Shown here piece by piece: positions 18,209-27,062 of a stretch of 64,000 bases of DNA. The notes beneath the pieces are model-generated. The model did no database searches, was not told the origin of the DNA, and saw only the letters and a list, made by a program, of their open reading frames with translations. Source of the stretch: UBA1660 sp964462035 (GTDB lineage: Bacteria; Myxococcota_A; Polyangia; Polyangiales; Houyiibacteriaceae); the NCBI GenBank assembly GCA_964462035.1, contig CAYXAP010000026.1:49818-113817 (forward strand), read 5' to 3'. The position numbers and the translations under genes are program-made. Within the stretch, counting starts at the first letter, position 1; each line of letters begins with the position of its first letter.

Positions 18209-18521
18209 CGGTCCTCTCCTGGCGCCGTCCATCGGGACGGTCGGTGGCCGCTCTCGGTGTAGCACGCGAGCGCGGAGCCTCTACCGGGCGACCCGAGGGT
18301 CACTCGGGCGGAGCGCCAACCGTGTTTCCCCAGCCCCCTCGAATCAGCCGCTGAGACGCCGTGTGCTCCGTCGAGCCATTCGAGACGGGCCCCGAGAAGA
18401 AGGGGAATCTCTCGCAAAGACGCTGAGGCGCAAAGGGAAGTCCGATGGGCCCGACGGGCCTCTTCGCGCCTCAGCGTCGTTGCGAGAGAATTCGTGTTCG
18501 GAGTCGCTGGGCGGCGCTGAC
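18209..18521. other. Intergenic region carrying a long inverted repeat
   Basis: A 313-base region between the glpD start and the end of the mechanosensitive channel gene, both on the minus strand. It must hold the glpD promoter and perhaps the terminator of the channel transcript. The main visible structure is the inverted repeat at 18405-18493. No gene was seen. Confidence 0.5.
18405..18493. repeat. Long imperfect inverted repeat
   Basis: The left arm at 18405-18435 contains CTCGCAAAGACGCTGAGGCG. The right arm at 18462-18493 is its near-complete reverse complement, with about three mismatches and one extra base over about 31 bases, separated by a 26-base GC-rich spacer. Similar CGCAAAGACGC-type sequences occur, from memory, as dispersed intergenic repeats in several environmental bacteria. 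It could be a non-autonomous miniature element, a REP-like unit or a large transcription terminator. Only this copy is in the window. Confidence 0.6.
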
Positions 18522-20069
18522 TCAGCGCCCGGCGTTCGCGTCGAGCAGGTCGGGCTTCTGCGCTTCCGGGTCGTCGGCGATCTGCTTGTCGATCTCGCGA
18601 TCGACCGAGAGGTCCTGCGACACGGCCTCCGGTTCGGGTGCCTTGGTCTTCTCGAGGTGCGTCGCGCGCCGGCCCTTCTCGGTGAAGACGTCGACGTCGA
18701 GGATCGGATTGGGCAGGTCCACGCCCGCCTCGTCGAGGGCGCGCTTCACCTGGCGGATGGCCTCGCTCTTCACCTTGAAGAAGTCGAACTCGCGCTGGTC
18801 GACCCAGGCGAAGTAGTGGACCGTCATCGACGAATCGCCGAAGCCCTCGACCCAGGCGACGGGGACGGGGTCGTCCATCGTCCCCTTCATCTTGCTGAGC
18901 GCCTCGATGCCCAGCGTCTGCGCGCGGGCGAGCTCCTCGCTGGTGCCGATGCCCACCGTGAAGTCGAGCCGCCGCTTCGGGTTGCGGGTGTAGTTGGTCG
19001 TCGACGACTTGAAGACCTGCGAGTTGGGGATCTGGACGTGGTTGCCCTCGAGGGTCATCAGGATCGTCTCCCGCGCCGCCAGCCGGATCACCTTCCCCGA
19101 GGTCCCGTCGACTTCGATGAAGTCCCCCGCCGCGAAGGGCCGATGGAACGCCAGCAGGATCCCGGCGAGGTAGTTCTCGACGATGTCCTTGAAGGCGAAG
19201 CCCACCGCCAAGCCGACGATGCCCGCGGTCCCGAGCACGGCGCCGACGGCGCCGGTCGCGCCCATCACGTCGAGCGCGAGGAGCACGCCGCCGATCAGGA
19301 TCAGCGTGCCCAGGATGCGCGCGACGACCTGTCGCATGAGCGGCGTCTCGCCGAAGAGGCGCGAGCCGACCTTGGAGCGCGCGACCTTCCGGGAGATGAA
19401 GAGCGCGATCAAAAAGAGCAGCACGCCGATGGCGGCGACCGGGAGCTTTCCGACCATTCGCTTGGCCTTGGTCCGCAGGTCCGCGAAGGCCCCCTGCACT
19501 TGCTCGCCGATCGAGGTCTTCACCTCGACCTCGGCGTCGACGTAGATGACGCCTTCCCGCTCGCGAATGACCTCGATCGCTCGCTCGAGCGACTCCTCGT
19601 CCTTGGTGGTGCCGCGCAGGTGCACGATGCCCCCGTCCACGTCGACCGTGAGAGTGGCGAGCTCGGGGATGCCGCTCAGGATCCGCCGGAGCGAGCCCTC
19701 GATGTCGCTGTCGGTGTCGTCGACGGCGAGGCTCTCGTCCTCCTCGGCGTCCTCCGCGGGGGCGACCACCTCGATGCCGTTGGCCACGAAGAGAGCCGCC
19801 GGCGCCGCCCGCTCGGCCACCTGCTGCGCCGCCTGGCGCGCGCTCGGACGAGCCACCTCGCCCTGCAGCTGGATCACCCCCGCCTGCTCGCGCACGGTCA
19901 CGTGCTCGAAGCCACCGATGGCCTCGAGCGCCGCTCGGATCCGGTCCAGCGGATCGGGAGCGGTCTCCTCGGGGGCCTCCTCGAGGGTCGGGGTCTCCGG
20001 TTCCTCCGGTTGCGCCATCGCAACGCCGGTGGCGAGCACGATCAGCAGCGCCGGGACCGAGGCCTTCAT
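18522..20069 (-). CDS. Small-conductance mechanosensitive channel (MscS family) with two BON domains
   Basis: A 515-residue protein. Signal peptide MKASVPALLIVLATGVAMAQ, a Glu/Pro linker, then two BON-like domains (about residues 45-95 and 110-170) that should lie in the periplasm. Three hydrophobic helices follow, then the MscS core with the pore helix GTAGIVGLAVGFAFKDIVEN and the beta domain GDFIEVDGTSGKVI. It opens on membrane tension to release osmolytes. The BON domains may tether it to membranes or the envelope. The ATG at 20069 is chosen because it gives the signal peptide. It lies 28 bases after the sigma-54 activator and is likely cotranscribed. Confidence 0.9.
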   Translation of the reverse strand: MKASVPALLIVLATGVAMAQPEEPETPTLEEAPEETAPDPLDRIRAALEAIGGFEHVTVREQAGVIQLQGEVARPSARQAAQQVAERAAPAALFVANGIEVVAPAEDAEEDESLAVDDTDSDIEGSLRRILSGIPELATLTVDVDGGIVHLRGTTKDEESLERAIEVIREREGVIYVDAEVEVKTSIGEQVQGAFADLRTKAKRMVGKLPVAAIGVLLFLIALFISRKVARSKVGSRLFGETPLMRQVVARILGTLILIGGVLLALDVMGATGAVGAVLGTAGIVGLAVGFAFKDIVENYLAGILLAFHRPFAAGDFIEVDGTSGKVIRLAARETILMTLEGNHVQIPNSQVFKSSTTNYTRNPKRRLDFTVGIGTSEELARAQTLGIEALSKMKGTMDDPVPVAWVEGFGDSSMTVHYFAWVDQREFDFFKVKSEAIRQVKRALDEAGVDLPNPILDVDVFTEKGRRATHLEKTKAPEPEAVSQDLSVDREIDKQIADDPEAQKPDLLDANAGR

Positions 20070-20097
20070 GGGCCGGACGCTACCGCCAGCGCGAGCG

Positions 20098-21558
20098 TCA
20101 GTCCACGTCGAGGATGCGGCCCACCGTGTTGCGGCCGATCCCGAGTCGCCGCGCAGCCTCGGAGCGGTTCCCGTCGCAGCGCTCCACCATCGCCTCGACG
20201 TAGCGGCGCCGCACCTCGTCGAGGGGAAGATCCATCGGCACTTGGAGCCCATCGGTCGGCCGCAGCGAGTGGAGCGTTCGCGGCGCCGGCAGGTGGCTCG
20301 CCTCGATCACGCCCTCGGGTGCCAGGACCACCGCGCTCTCCACCCAGTGCTCGAGCTCCCGCACGTTGCCCGGCCAGCGATGGTCCCGCAGCGCGGCCAT
20401 CGCCTCGTCGCTGAAGCGCATCGGCGGCCGGTCGTAGCGGCTCGCGAAGACCTCGGCGAAGTGGCGCGCCAGCCGCTCGACCTCGTCGGGCCCACGGTCG
20501 CGGAGGGTCGGCACCTCCAGCTCCACCACCCGGAGCCGGTAGTAGAGGTCCTCCCGGAAGCGCCCCTCGCGCACGTCCTTCTCCAGGTCGCGGTTGGTCG
20601 CCGCGAGGATTCGGACGTCGGCCTTTCGGGTCTCGCGGCCGCCGAGGCGCTCGAAGACGCCGTCCTGCAGGAAGCGCAGCAGCTTCCCCTGGCTCTCGAG
20701 GGGCAGCTCGCCGACCTCGTCGAGGAAGAGGGTGCCGCCGTCCGCGAGCTCGACCCGACCCGGCACCCGCTTGTCGGCGCCGGTGAACGCGCCGCGCTCG
20801 TGACCGAAGAGCTCGCTCTCCACCAGCTGCGCCGGCAGCGTCGTGCAGTCGACGGTCACGAAGGGGCCGGCCTGCCGTTGCGAGTTCACGTGGATCGCCC
20901 GCGCCAGCAGCGTCTTGCCGGTGCCGGTCTCGCCGCGGAGGAGCACGCGAGCGTCGGTGCCGGCGGCGAGCAGGATCCGCTCGTAGACCGCGTCCATCGC
21001 GGGGCTGCGACCGACGATGCGGTTGAAGGGCCCGCGGAAGACCACCCCCGGCTGCGACTCGTCGCCCGCTCGCAAGGTGGTCAGCGAGAGCACGTTGCCG
21101 ATCTGCAGGGCCAGCGCCCGCAAGTAGCGCTCGTCCTCCTCGTCGAAGGGCCCGCCCTCCTTGTTGAGCACCTGCACCACGCCGCGCACGGGTCCATCCA
21201 CCCGCTCGCGCACCGGCGCCGCCAGCAGCGTGCGTGTGACGTAGCCGGTGCGTTCGTCCGCGCTGGAGTCGAAACGCGCATCGGACCGCGCGTCGTCCAC
21301 GCGCACCAGCTCGCCCTCCGCCGCGACGGTCCCGGCGATGCCCCGACCGAGCGGCTGACGAAGCGCGGGGACCTCCGGGAGCAACGCGACCCGCGTCACC
21401 AGGTCGCCGCGCTCGGCGTCCACCAGCCAGAGCGTCGCGCGCTCCGACTCCATCGCTGCGGCGAGCCGCTTGCACGCCTCCTCGAGCAGCGCGTCCAGAT
21501 CCACCTCGCGGGGGAGGAGCGACGCGAGGTCGACCAGCAATGAGAGGCGGTGGCGCAT
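20098..21558 (-). CDS. Sigma-54-dependent activator with GAF sensor domain
   Basis: About 486 residues. An N-terminal GAF domain (about 10-170) is followed by the AAA+ domain with Walker A GETGTGK, the sigma-54 contact loop GAFTGAD and Walker B GGTLFLDEVGELP, then a Fis-type helix-turn-helix (NRSEAARRLGIGRNTVGRIL). There is no receiver domain, so it answers to a ligand or to redox state rather than to a kinase. The ATG at 21558 is preferred; the frame extends to 21627 but the upstream part is poor and overlaps the previous gene. The MscS-like gene 28 bases downstream is the natural first target to test. Confidence 0.92.
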   Translation of the reverse strand: MRHRLSLLVDLASLLPREVDLDALLEEACKRLAAAMESERATLWLVDAERGDLVTRVALLPEVPALRQPLGRGIAGTVAAEGELVRVDDARSDARFDSSADERTGYVTRTLLAAPVRERVDGPVRGVVQVLNKEGGPFDEEDERYLRALALQIGNVLSLTTLRAGDESQPGVVFRGPFNRIVGRSPAMDAVYERILLAAGTDARVLLRGETGTGKTLLARAIHVNSQRQAGPFVTVDCTTLPAQLVESELFGHERGAFTGADKRVPGRVELADGGTLFLDEVGELPLESQGKLLRFLQDGVFERLGGRETRKADVRILAATNRDLEKDVREGRFREDLYYRLRVVELEVPTLRDRGPDEVERLARHFAEVFASRYDRPPMRFSDEAMAALRDHRWPGNVRELEHWVESAVVLAPEGVIEASHLPAPRTLHSLRPTDGLQVPMDLPLDEVRRRYVEAMVERCDGNRSEAARRLGIGRNTVGRILDVD

Positions 21559-21604
21559 ACGGGGGTGCCCCGATGCTAGCCCACGCCTGCCCACGGAGAC
21601 GATC

Positions 21605-22480
21605 TCAGGCCGCGCGGCGCTCACCATCGCCGACCTCGGGCTGGAGCTCCACGACCAGGCCCTCGCGAGCGGCGAACGACTCGGTGAAGCGCTCCCGAGC
21701 GAGACGCTCGAGCGCGGCCACGCCCTCGTCGCTCCGGCCCGGATCGTGGTGGAAGAGCGCGTAGCGCTTCACGTCGGCGGCCGCCGCGAGCTGCACGCCC
21801 GCCTCCCAGGTGGAGTGACCCCAGCCGACCTTCGGCGGACCGGCGTCGCCCCGATACTCCTCCGGGGTGTACTGCGAGTCGTAGATCAGCAGGTCGGTCC
21901 CCTCGGCGAGGTCGCGCAGGACCGGATCGACGCATTCGTAGTGCTCGGTGTCCGTCGCGTAGACCACGCTCCGCCCGCGCCACGTGAGGCGGTACGCGGT
22001 CACCCCGCCGCCGGGGTGGTTCAGGCGGGCGGCCCGCAGCTCGACCCCGTCACCCATGGAGATCACCTGACCGTGCCGCACGCTCCGGTAGGTATGTTGG
22101 CTGGGCAGGTCGTCCCAATGCACCGGGAAGGTGGGCGGCTTCATCTGCCGCGCGAGCGCCTCGCGCACGCCGAGCTCGGGCGCCGGGGATCCGACGACCT
22201 GCAGCTTGGTCGAGCCCATGTAGATCGGCCCGAAGAAGGGCAGCCCCTGGATGTGGTCCCAGTGCAGGTGCGAGAGGATCAGCGTTCCGTCCACCGGCCC
22301 CTCGGCGGCCCACGAGTCGCCGAGACCACGCATCCCCGTGCCGGCGTCGAAGACGAACTTCCGTTCGCCGCAGCGCACCTCCACGCAGCTCGTGTTCCCG
22401 CCGACTCCGACGGTGTGCTCGCCAGGCGTCGCGAGACTGCCGCGTACTCCCCAGAATCGAATGCTCATCTTGTCGTCCAT
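21605..22480 (-). CDS. Metallo-beta-lactamase-fold hydrolase
   Basis: A 291-residue protein with the metal site SHLHWDHIQG and the opening IRFWGVRGSLATPG. This matches the PhnP/class II phosphodiesterase/RNase Z-like branch that often begins with this WGVRGS motif. Two further metal ligands are seen (the Asp of ATDTEHYE and the His in FHHDPGRSDEG). Likely a cytosolic phosphodiesterase; the substrate is unknown. GGAGGAG six bases before the ATG supports the start. It is first in a minus-strand run with the sigma-54 activator and the channel. Confidence 0.88.
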   Translation of the reverse strand: MDDKMSIRFWGVRGSLATPGEHTVGVGGNTSCVEVRCGERKFVFDAGTGMRGLGDSWAAEGPVDGTLILSHLHWDHIQGLPFFGPIYMGSTKLQVVGSPAPELGVREALARQMKPPTFPVHWDDLPSQHTYRSVRHGQVISMGDGVELRAARLNHPGGGVTAYRLTWRGRSVVYATDTEHYECVDPVLRDLAEGTDLLIYDSQYTPEEYRGDAGPPKVGWGHSTWEAGVQLAAAADVKRYALFHHDPGRSDEGVAALERLARERFTESFAAREGLVVELQPEVGDGERRAA

Positions 22481-22677
22481 ATGGCTCCTCCGTGCTCACC
22501 CGAGGGCCCCACGCCCTCGCTGTCCATCACTAGAGCAGGGGGCGTGCCAGGCTCGTTTTCCCAATGATCACGGGAACAATGGACGAAACACGCCCCGCTG
22601 GATGCACCGTCTTGGGGCAGCCGTTCGAAACTGGGGCACCCGCTCGCTGGGGCGCCAGGAGCCTGCTATGCCGCGGC

Positions 22678-23295
22678 ATGGCCGAGACACCGAAGGCGGA
22701 GAACCTCACCTGGCATCGCGGCGAGATCGGCGCCGGTGATCGACGCAAGGCCTACGGGCACCGGGGCGCGGTGCTCTGGCTCACCGGGCTCAGCGGCTCC
22801 GGCAAGAGCACCCTCGCCCACCGCCTCGAGCGCAAGCTCCTCGAGCGTGGCTGCGTGACCTACGTGCTCGATGGCGACAACGTCCGCCACGGCCTCAACG
22901 CGGACCTCGGCTTCGCACCGGAGGAGCGCAAGGAGAACATCCGCCGCGTCGGTCACGTCGCGCGTCTCTTCGCGGACTCCGGCGCGCTGGTGATCACCGC
23001 CTTCATCTCGCCCTACCGCGCCGACCGCGACCAGATCCGCGCGCTGCTCCCCGAGGGCGACTTCGTCGAGATCCACGTCGCCGCCGATCTGGCGACCTGC
23101 GAAGAGCGCGACCCCAAGGGGCTCTACGCCAAGGCGCGCGCCGGCGAGATCAAAGGCTTCACCGGCATCGACGCCCCCTACGAGGCGCCCGAGACGCCGG
23201 AGCTGAAGGTCGACACCGGCAGCCAGGACGTCGACGGCTCGGCGGGCGACGTCCTCGCCTGGCTCGAAAAGCGCGGCTACTTCACGGCTGAGTGA
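22678..23295 (+). CDS. cysC: Adenylylsulfate kinase (APS kinase)
   Basis: A 205-residue protein with the P-loop GLSGSGKST and the APS-kinase signature LDGDNVRHGLNADLGF, plus FISPYRADRDQIR and KGFTGIDAPYEAP near the C-terminus. It phosphorylates adenylylsulfate to PAPS, the donor for sulfate assimilation and sulfotransferases. The ATG at 22678 is chosen because the protein then begins at the family N-terminus (LTWHRGEI). No cysD, cysN or sulfotransferase gene is next to it. The stop shares a TGATCA with the convergent lipoprotein gene. Confidence 0.93.
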   Translation: MAETPKAENLTWHRGEIGAGDRRKAYGHRGAVLWLTGLSGSGKSTLAHRLERKLLERGCVTYVLDGDNVRHGLNADLGFAPEERKENIRRVGHVARLFADSGALVITAFISPYRADRDQIRALLPEGDFVEIHVAADLATCEERDPKGLYAKARAGEIKGFTGIDAPYEAPETPELKVDTGSQDVDGSAGDVLAWLEKRGYFTAE

Positions 23296-24450
23296 TCACT
23301 CGGTCTGGGCCTCGTATGCGCCGACGTCGTGGCGCGCGGCACCACCCGTGAACGCCACCGGTCGTGGGCAGCCGACGACGTCGTCGGTGAGGTTGCCGCT
23401 GGCGGTCGCGTCGATGGCCGGGGAGCCGGGCGCGAGGCGGTAGTCACCCCCGGCCGTGTTCACGAAGGGCTCGGGGATGGTGACGAAGGTCCCTCCGAAG
23501 GGCGGCGCCTGGTGTGGGTCGTCGACCGCCCAGTCCATGTTGTTCACGCCACCGTAGACCGAATCGGTGCCTACCCCTCGAGTGCCCATCGCAAATAGGT
23601 TGGCGTCCAGCGAGGGCCGCGTATCCGCGGAGAAGAAGCGCACCGCCGTATCGAATCCGACGAAGGTGTTGTGGACGATGGTCGCCTCGATCTCCCCCAC
23701 CAGCCCGGCTTCGCTCACGACGACGGCCTCGTCGACATCGGCGAAGAGGTTGTTGCGAACCGTGAGGTTCACCCGATGGGTCATGGTGTCGTAGGCCGTG
23801 CTGGCGGTGACTCCACGGGCCACCCCCTCGAACCGGTTCCGTTCGACGATGACCTCCACGTCGGCTGAGACCAGCGCGTCGCGTGAAGACGCTTCGACGG
23901 CCGCGCCGTCGAGCGCGCGGCCGGGCGAGAAGACGTTGTCGCGAACTACGTAGGCGCCGGTTCGGTTGAAGACGAGGTCTCCGGTGATCACGAAGCCTTC
24001 GATGATGCCACCGCTCCCCTGCGGCCAGAGAGTGCCGCTGACGGACGCGCCCTCGCATCCACGAACCGTGACGAGCGGAGCCACGCGGGTGAGCCCGGTG
24101 ACCTCGAGCCCACGGATCTGCACGGTCTGGCCCGCGGTGGCGTTCTGCAACGCCTCACCGCCGGCTTCGGTCGGCACCTCGATCACGTCCGGGTCGCTCG
24201 CATCGAGGCATGGCAGTGGCGTCGGCCGACAGCTCATCGGAGGACCGACGCGGGCATCACCCGTCGACTGATCGCGCGCGCCGAGGTCGGCTGGGCGAGC
24301 GTCCATCGAGACGGCTGCGTCGACGACCGATCCGTCGGCGTCGACGGAACCGTCCTTCGGGCCTCCGTCCGGCGCGTCCTCGCCGAAGCCGCTGGTGTCG
24401 GGGAGACAGCCGAGCACGAACAGCAGCACGCAGGTCGCGACGGGACGCAC
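23296..24450 (-). CDS. Lipoprotein with predicted right-handed parallel beta-helix
   Basis: A 384-residue protein. The signal peptide ends in a lipobox (VLLFVLGC, Cys about 15), followed by an Asp/Gly-rich linker typical of myxobacterial surface lipoproteins. From about residue 95 the sequence has short repeated strands with Asn ladders (VRDNVFSPG, VERNRFEGVA, VRNNLFADVD, VHNTFVGFD), the pattern of pectin-lyase-like beta-helices. Catalytic residues of polysaccharide lyases are not evident, so binding or structural roles are equally possible. It is likely anchored in the outer membrane. Confidence 0.75.
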   Translation of the reverse strand: MRPVATCVLLFVLGCLPDTSGFGEDAPDGGPKDGSVDADGSVVDAAVSMDARPADLGARDQSTGDARVGPPMSCRPTPLPCLDASDPDVIEVPTEAGGEALQNATAGQTVQIRGLEVTGLTRVAPLVTVRGCEGASVSGTLWPQGSGGIIEGFVITGDLVFNRTGAYVVRDNVFSPGRALDGAAVEASSRDALVSADVEVIVERNRFEGVARGVTASTAYDTMTHRVNLTVRNNLFADVDEAVVVSEAGLVGEIEATIVHNTFVGFDTAVRFFSADTRPSLDANLFAMGTRGVGTDSVYGGVNNMDWAVDDPHQAPPFGGTFVTIPEPFVNTAGGDYRLAPGSPAIDATASGNLTDDVVGCPRPVAFTGGAARHDVGAYEAQTE

Positions 24451-24462
24451 CGCCCTACTCTA

Positions 24463-25506
24463 TCAGCCTTTCGCCAGCCGTTCCGCGAGCGCGACGACGG
24501 TCAGCGGCGAGCTGCCTTCGGCCTTGTTGTTCACGATGACCCAGCTCTCCGTGCCGGCCGCGCGGGCGGCGTCCACGAGCCGGACGACGTCGTCTCGCAT
24601 CTGAGGCTGCGGCGCCTTCATCTGGTCGAAGGGCACGAAGGCAGCCGCGAGGTCGCCGTACTGCTTCCCCGGCGGAATCATCAGCCGGACCACGAGCGGC
24701 TCACCGACCCAGCCGGTGCCGAGCACCCGCTCCACCCGGTCGAGCTGCGCGCCCAGGGTCGGCATGCGGGTCCAGAGGTTGAAGACGTGGCTCGCGCCTG
24801 CGTCGCGGAGCACCGACAGATAGCGCGGCGTGAAGAGGCGGGCGTCGCGGATCTCGAAGGCGTAGTCGAGGTCCGGCGGCGCCTGGGCGAGGAAGCGCTC
24901 GACCTCACCGGCGAACGCATCCGGGTCGGCGGGGCCATGCACCGGCGGCACCTCGATGATGAAAGGGCCCACGTGGTCCGCGAAGACCTCGCGCATCGGC
25001 GCGCCGATCAGCTCCTCGAAGCGCCACGGTTCGAGAAAGCCCTCGTTGCGCCGTCCGGCGCGCGGGCCGTAGCGGGGGTGCTTCGGGAAGACCCACGTGC
25101 TCAGCTCGTTGAAGACCTTCGAGACGCAGCGGAAGTCCTCCGGGAGCATCTTCGCGTAGGCGCTCAGCTCCTCCCGCGTGACGGGCGCATAGAAGGCGCG
25201 GTCCATGCACACGGTTCGGAAGAGCGGGTGCCGCGCATACTCGCCGAGCGAGCGCTGCACGAAGTCCTTCTCGCTCCGGTAGCGTTCCCGGTAGACCAGC
25301 CCCGCCCAGCCGGGGAAGGTCCAGCTCGAGGTCCCGAGGCGCAGGTCGGGAGGCAGGCGCGCGGCCAACTCGGCCAGCTTCTCCTGCCCCTCGGGCGGCA
25401 GGGGCCGCGGCTGGAAGAGCCCGAGCTGCCCATCCCCCCAGAGGCGCTCGCGACCGATCCGCTTCTCCGGATCGGTCTTTCGCATCGCGTCGCGCTCCTC
25501 GGCCAT
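24463..25506 (-). CDS. DUF72 family protein (YecE-like)
   Basis: A 347-residue protein with the DUF72 pattern. LGTSSWTFPGW is followed by a TIM-barrel-like series including FNELSTWVFPKHPRY, then FIIEVPPVH, YAFEIRDARLF and WVIVNNKAEGSSP. The biochemical role of DUF72 is not established. The ATG at 25506 shares one base with the mltG stop (TGATG), which supports both the start and translational coupling in the ruvX-mltG run. Confidence 0.88.
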   Translation of the reverse strand: MAEERDAMRKTDPEKRIGRERLWGDGQLGLFQPRPLPPEGQEKLAELAARLPPDLRLGTSSWTFPGWAGLVYRERYRSEKDFVQRSLGEYARHPLFRTVCMDRAFYAPVTREELSAYAKMLPEDFRCVSKVFNELSTWVFPKHPRYGPRAGRRNEGFLEPWRFEELIGAPMREVFADHVGPFIIEVPPVHGPADPDAFAGEVERFLAQAPPDLDYAFEIRDARLFTPRYLSVLRDAGASHVFNLWTRMPTLGAQLDRVERVLGTGWVGEPLVVRLMIPPGKQYGDLAAAFVPFDQMKAPQPQMRDDVVRLVDAARAAGTESWVIVNNKAEGSSPLTVVALAERLAKG

Positions 25507-26582
25507 CACTCCGCGCGAAGGTACTGGTCGACGTTGGCGTTGTGGCTGTCGAGCCCTTCGCTGAAGGCGTGCCGGCCGCCACCCCGCGCGACGAAGTAGA
25601 GGTAGTCGTGGACCTCGGGATCGAGCACCGCACGGAGCGCGGGCAGCCCTGGATTGCAGATCGGTCCCGGCGGCAGCCCTCCGTGGCGGTAGGTGTTGTA
25701 GCGGTTCGCAGCGTCTCGAAGCATGTCGCGGGTGATGCGCCCGCCGTAGCGCGCGCAGCTCGGGGCGACGCTCGGCTCGGCCACGCACCCGTAGGAGACC
25801 GTCGGGTCCGCCTGCAGCCGGTGCCGCGGCCGGAAGGTGTCGGAGCGCAGCCGGTTGAGGAAGACGCCGGCGATGGTCGGTCGCTCGACGGCGACCGCCG
25901 CTTCCTTCTCCACCACACTCGCGAGCACCAGCACCTGGTGCGCGGTGAAGCCGAGATCGGCCGAGAGCGTCGCGAGCGCGGCCGCGTGCTCGTCGTAGAG
26001 CGGCTCGGTCCGGCGCTCGTAGTTCTCCAGCATGCGCTCGACCACCACCGCGGCGTCGGTGCCCTCGTCGAAGTCGTACGTGTCCGGGAAGAGGTAGCCC
26101 TCGTGGCTCGGCGCGTTGGGCGCCATCGGGGGCGCACCATCGGTCGCCGCCAGGAAAGCCTCTTCGGTGCACACGCCGCGCGCCGCGAGGCGGTCGGCCA
26201 CGTCGAAGCGGGTGAAGCCCTCCGGGATGACCACCCGCACCGGCACCCGGCCGTAGCCCTGAGCGACGCGCGCCCGGAGCTCGCGCGGCGTCAGGCCGGT
26301 GGAGAGCAGTACGTCGCCGGTCCGTAGCCGGGAGCCCGCGCCCGTGAGCCGCAGGTACGCGCCGAAGATCCAGCCGTCCTCCACGATGCCGCGGGCCTCG
26401 AGCTCACCGGCCAGCCGGGTCACCTCGGAGGGCATCTCGACCACCATGGAGCGCCGCTCCCCGGGCATCGGCTGCTTCGGATAGAGCAGGAGCAACCACG
26501 CGACCGCCGCCACCGCGGCCGTCACCGTGGTGAGGAGGATCGCCGTCGCTCCCCTCAGCCGTCGCCGTCGTCGTCTCGCCAT
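25506..26582 (-). CDS. mltG: Endolytic murein transglycosylase
   Basis: A 358-residue protein with an Arg-rich N-terminus and one membrane anchor (about residues 12-34), then the MltG/YceG fold: VIPEGFTRFDVADRLAARGV, EGYLFPDTYDF, and the catalytic-Glu motif ASVVEKEAA (about residue 222). The C-terminal landmarks are YNTYRHGGLPPGPICNPG and the FSEGLDSHN region. It cleaves nascent glycan strands at the outer face of the inner membrane and helps end chain growth. It overlaps ruvX by 28 bases, a synteny common in bacteria. Confidence 0.94.
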   Translation of the reverse strand: MARRRRRRLRGATAILLTTVTAAVAAVAWLLLLYPKQPMPGERRSMVVEMPSEVTRLAGELEARGIVEDGWIFGAYLRLTGAGSRLRTGDVLLSTGLTPRELRARVAQGYGRVPVRVVIPEGFTRFDVADRLAARGVCTEEAFLAATDGAPPMAPNAPSHEGYLFPDTYDFDEGTDAAVVVERMLENYERRTEPLYDEHAAALATLSADLGFTAHQVLVLASVVEKEAAVAVERPTIAGVFLNRLRSDTFRPRHRLQADPTVSYGCVAEPSVAPSCARYGGRITRDMLRDAANRYNTYRHGGLPPGPICNPGLPALRAVLDPEVHDYLYFVARGGGRHAFSEGLDSHNANVDQYLRAE

Positions 26583-27052
26583 GGCTCAGCGCCGGCCTCT
26601 CCTTCGGAGGACGAGCCTCCAGCCCGTCGGTATTCCCGAGCGTCCAGGTAGCCTTGGAGCAAGAGCGCCGCCGCCGTCTCGTCGACGACCCGCCGCTGCT
26701 TCTGACCGCGCACGCCCATCTCCCGGAGCGTGCGCTCCGCTGCCACCGTCGTGAGGCGCTCGTCCCAGTACTCGACCGGGACCCCGAGCGCCTCCTCGAG
26801 GGCGACACCGAACTTCCGCGCCCGACGCGCTGCCGTCCCTTCCGTCCCATCGAGGCGGAGCGGCAAGCCGACCACCGCGACCGAGACCTCGAGCTCGCCG
26901 AGCGCGTCCTTCACCTTCAGCGCCGCGGCGCGGTCGTCCACACCGCGCTCCACCACACCGTGGGGGAGCGCCAGGGCACCGCTCGCCTCGTCGTCGAGCG
27001 CCAACCCGATGCGCCGGGCACCGGGATCGACGCCGAGGATCCGCGGGCTCAT
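26555..27052 (-). CDS. ruvX: Holliday junction resolvase-like protein RuvX (YqgF)
   Basis: A 165-residue RNase H-fold protein: GVDPGARRIGLAL (first acidic residue), VVGLPLRLDGTEGTAARRA, and WDERLTTVAAERTLREMG, followed by the last acidic helix VVDETAAALLLQGYLD. YqgF is implicated in 16S rRNA 5' maturation and possibly in resolving DNA junctions. The C-terminal 25 residues are a charged tail lacking in shorter homologues. The start lies 10 bases after the S1-domain gene, and the end overlaps mltG by 28 bases. Confidence 0.93.
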   Translation of the reverse strand: MSPRILGVDPGARRIGLALDDEASGALALPHGVVERGVDDRAAALKVKDALGELEVSVAVVGLPLRLDGTEGTAARRARKFGVALEEALGVPVEYWDERLTTVAAERTLREMGVRGQKQRRVVDETAAALLLQGYLDAREYRRAGGSSSEGEAGAEPWRDDDGDG

Positions 27053-27062
27053 GCGAGCTGGC

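Noticed and set aside
22558..22576. TTCCC/GGGAA dyad between the hydrolase and cysC genes
   Set aside because: Arms of five bases with a 9-base spacer are too short to support an operator call.
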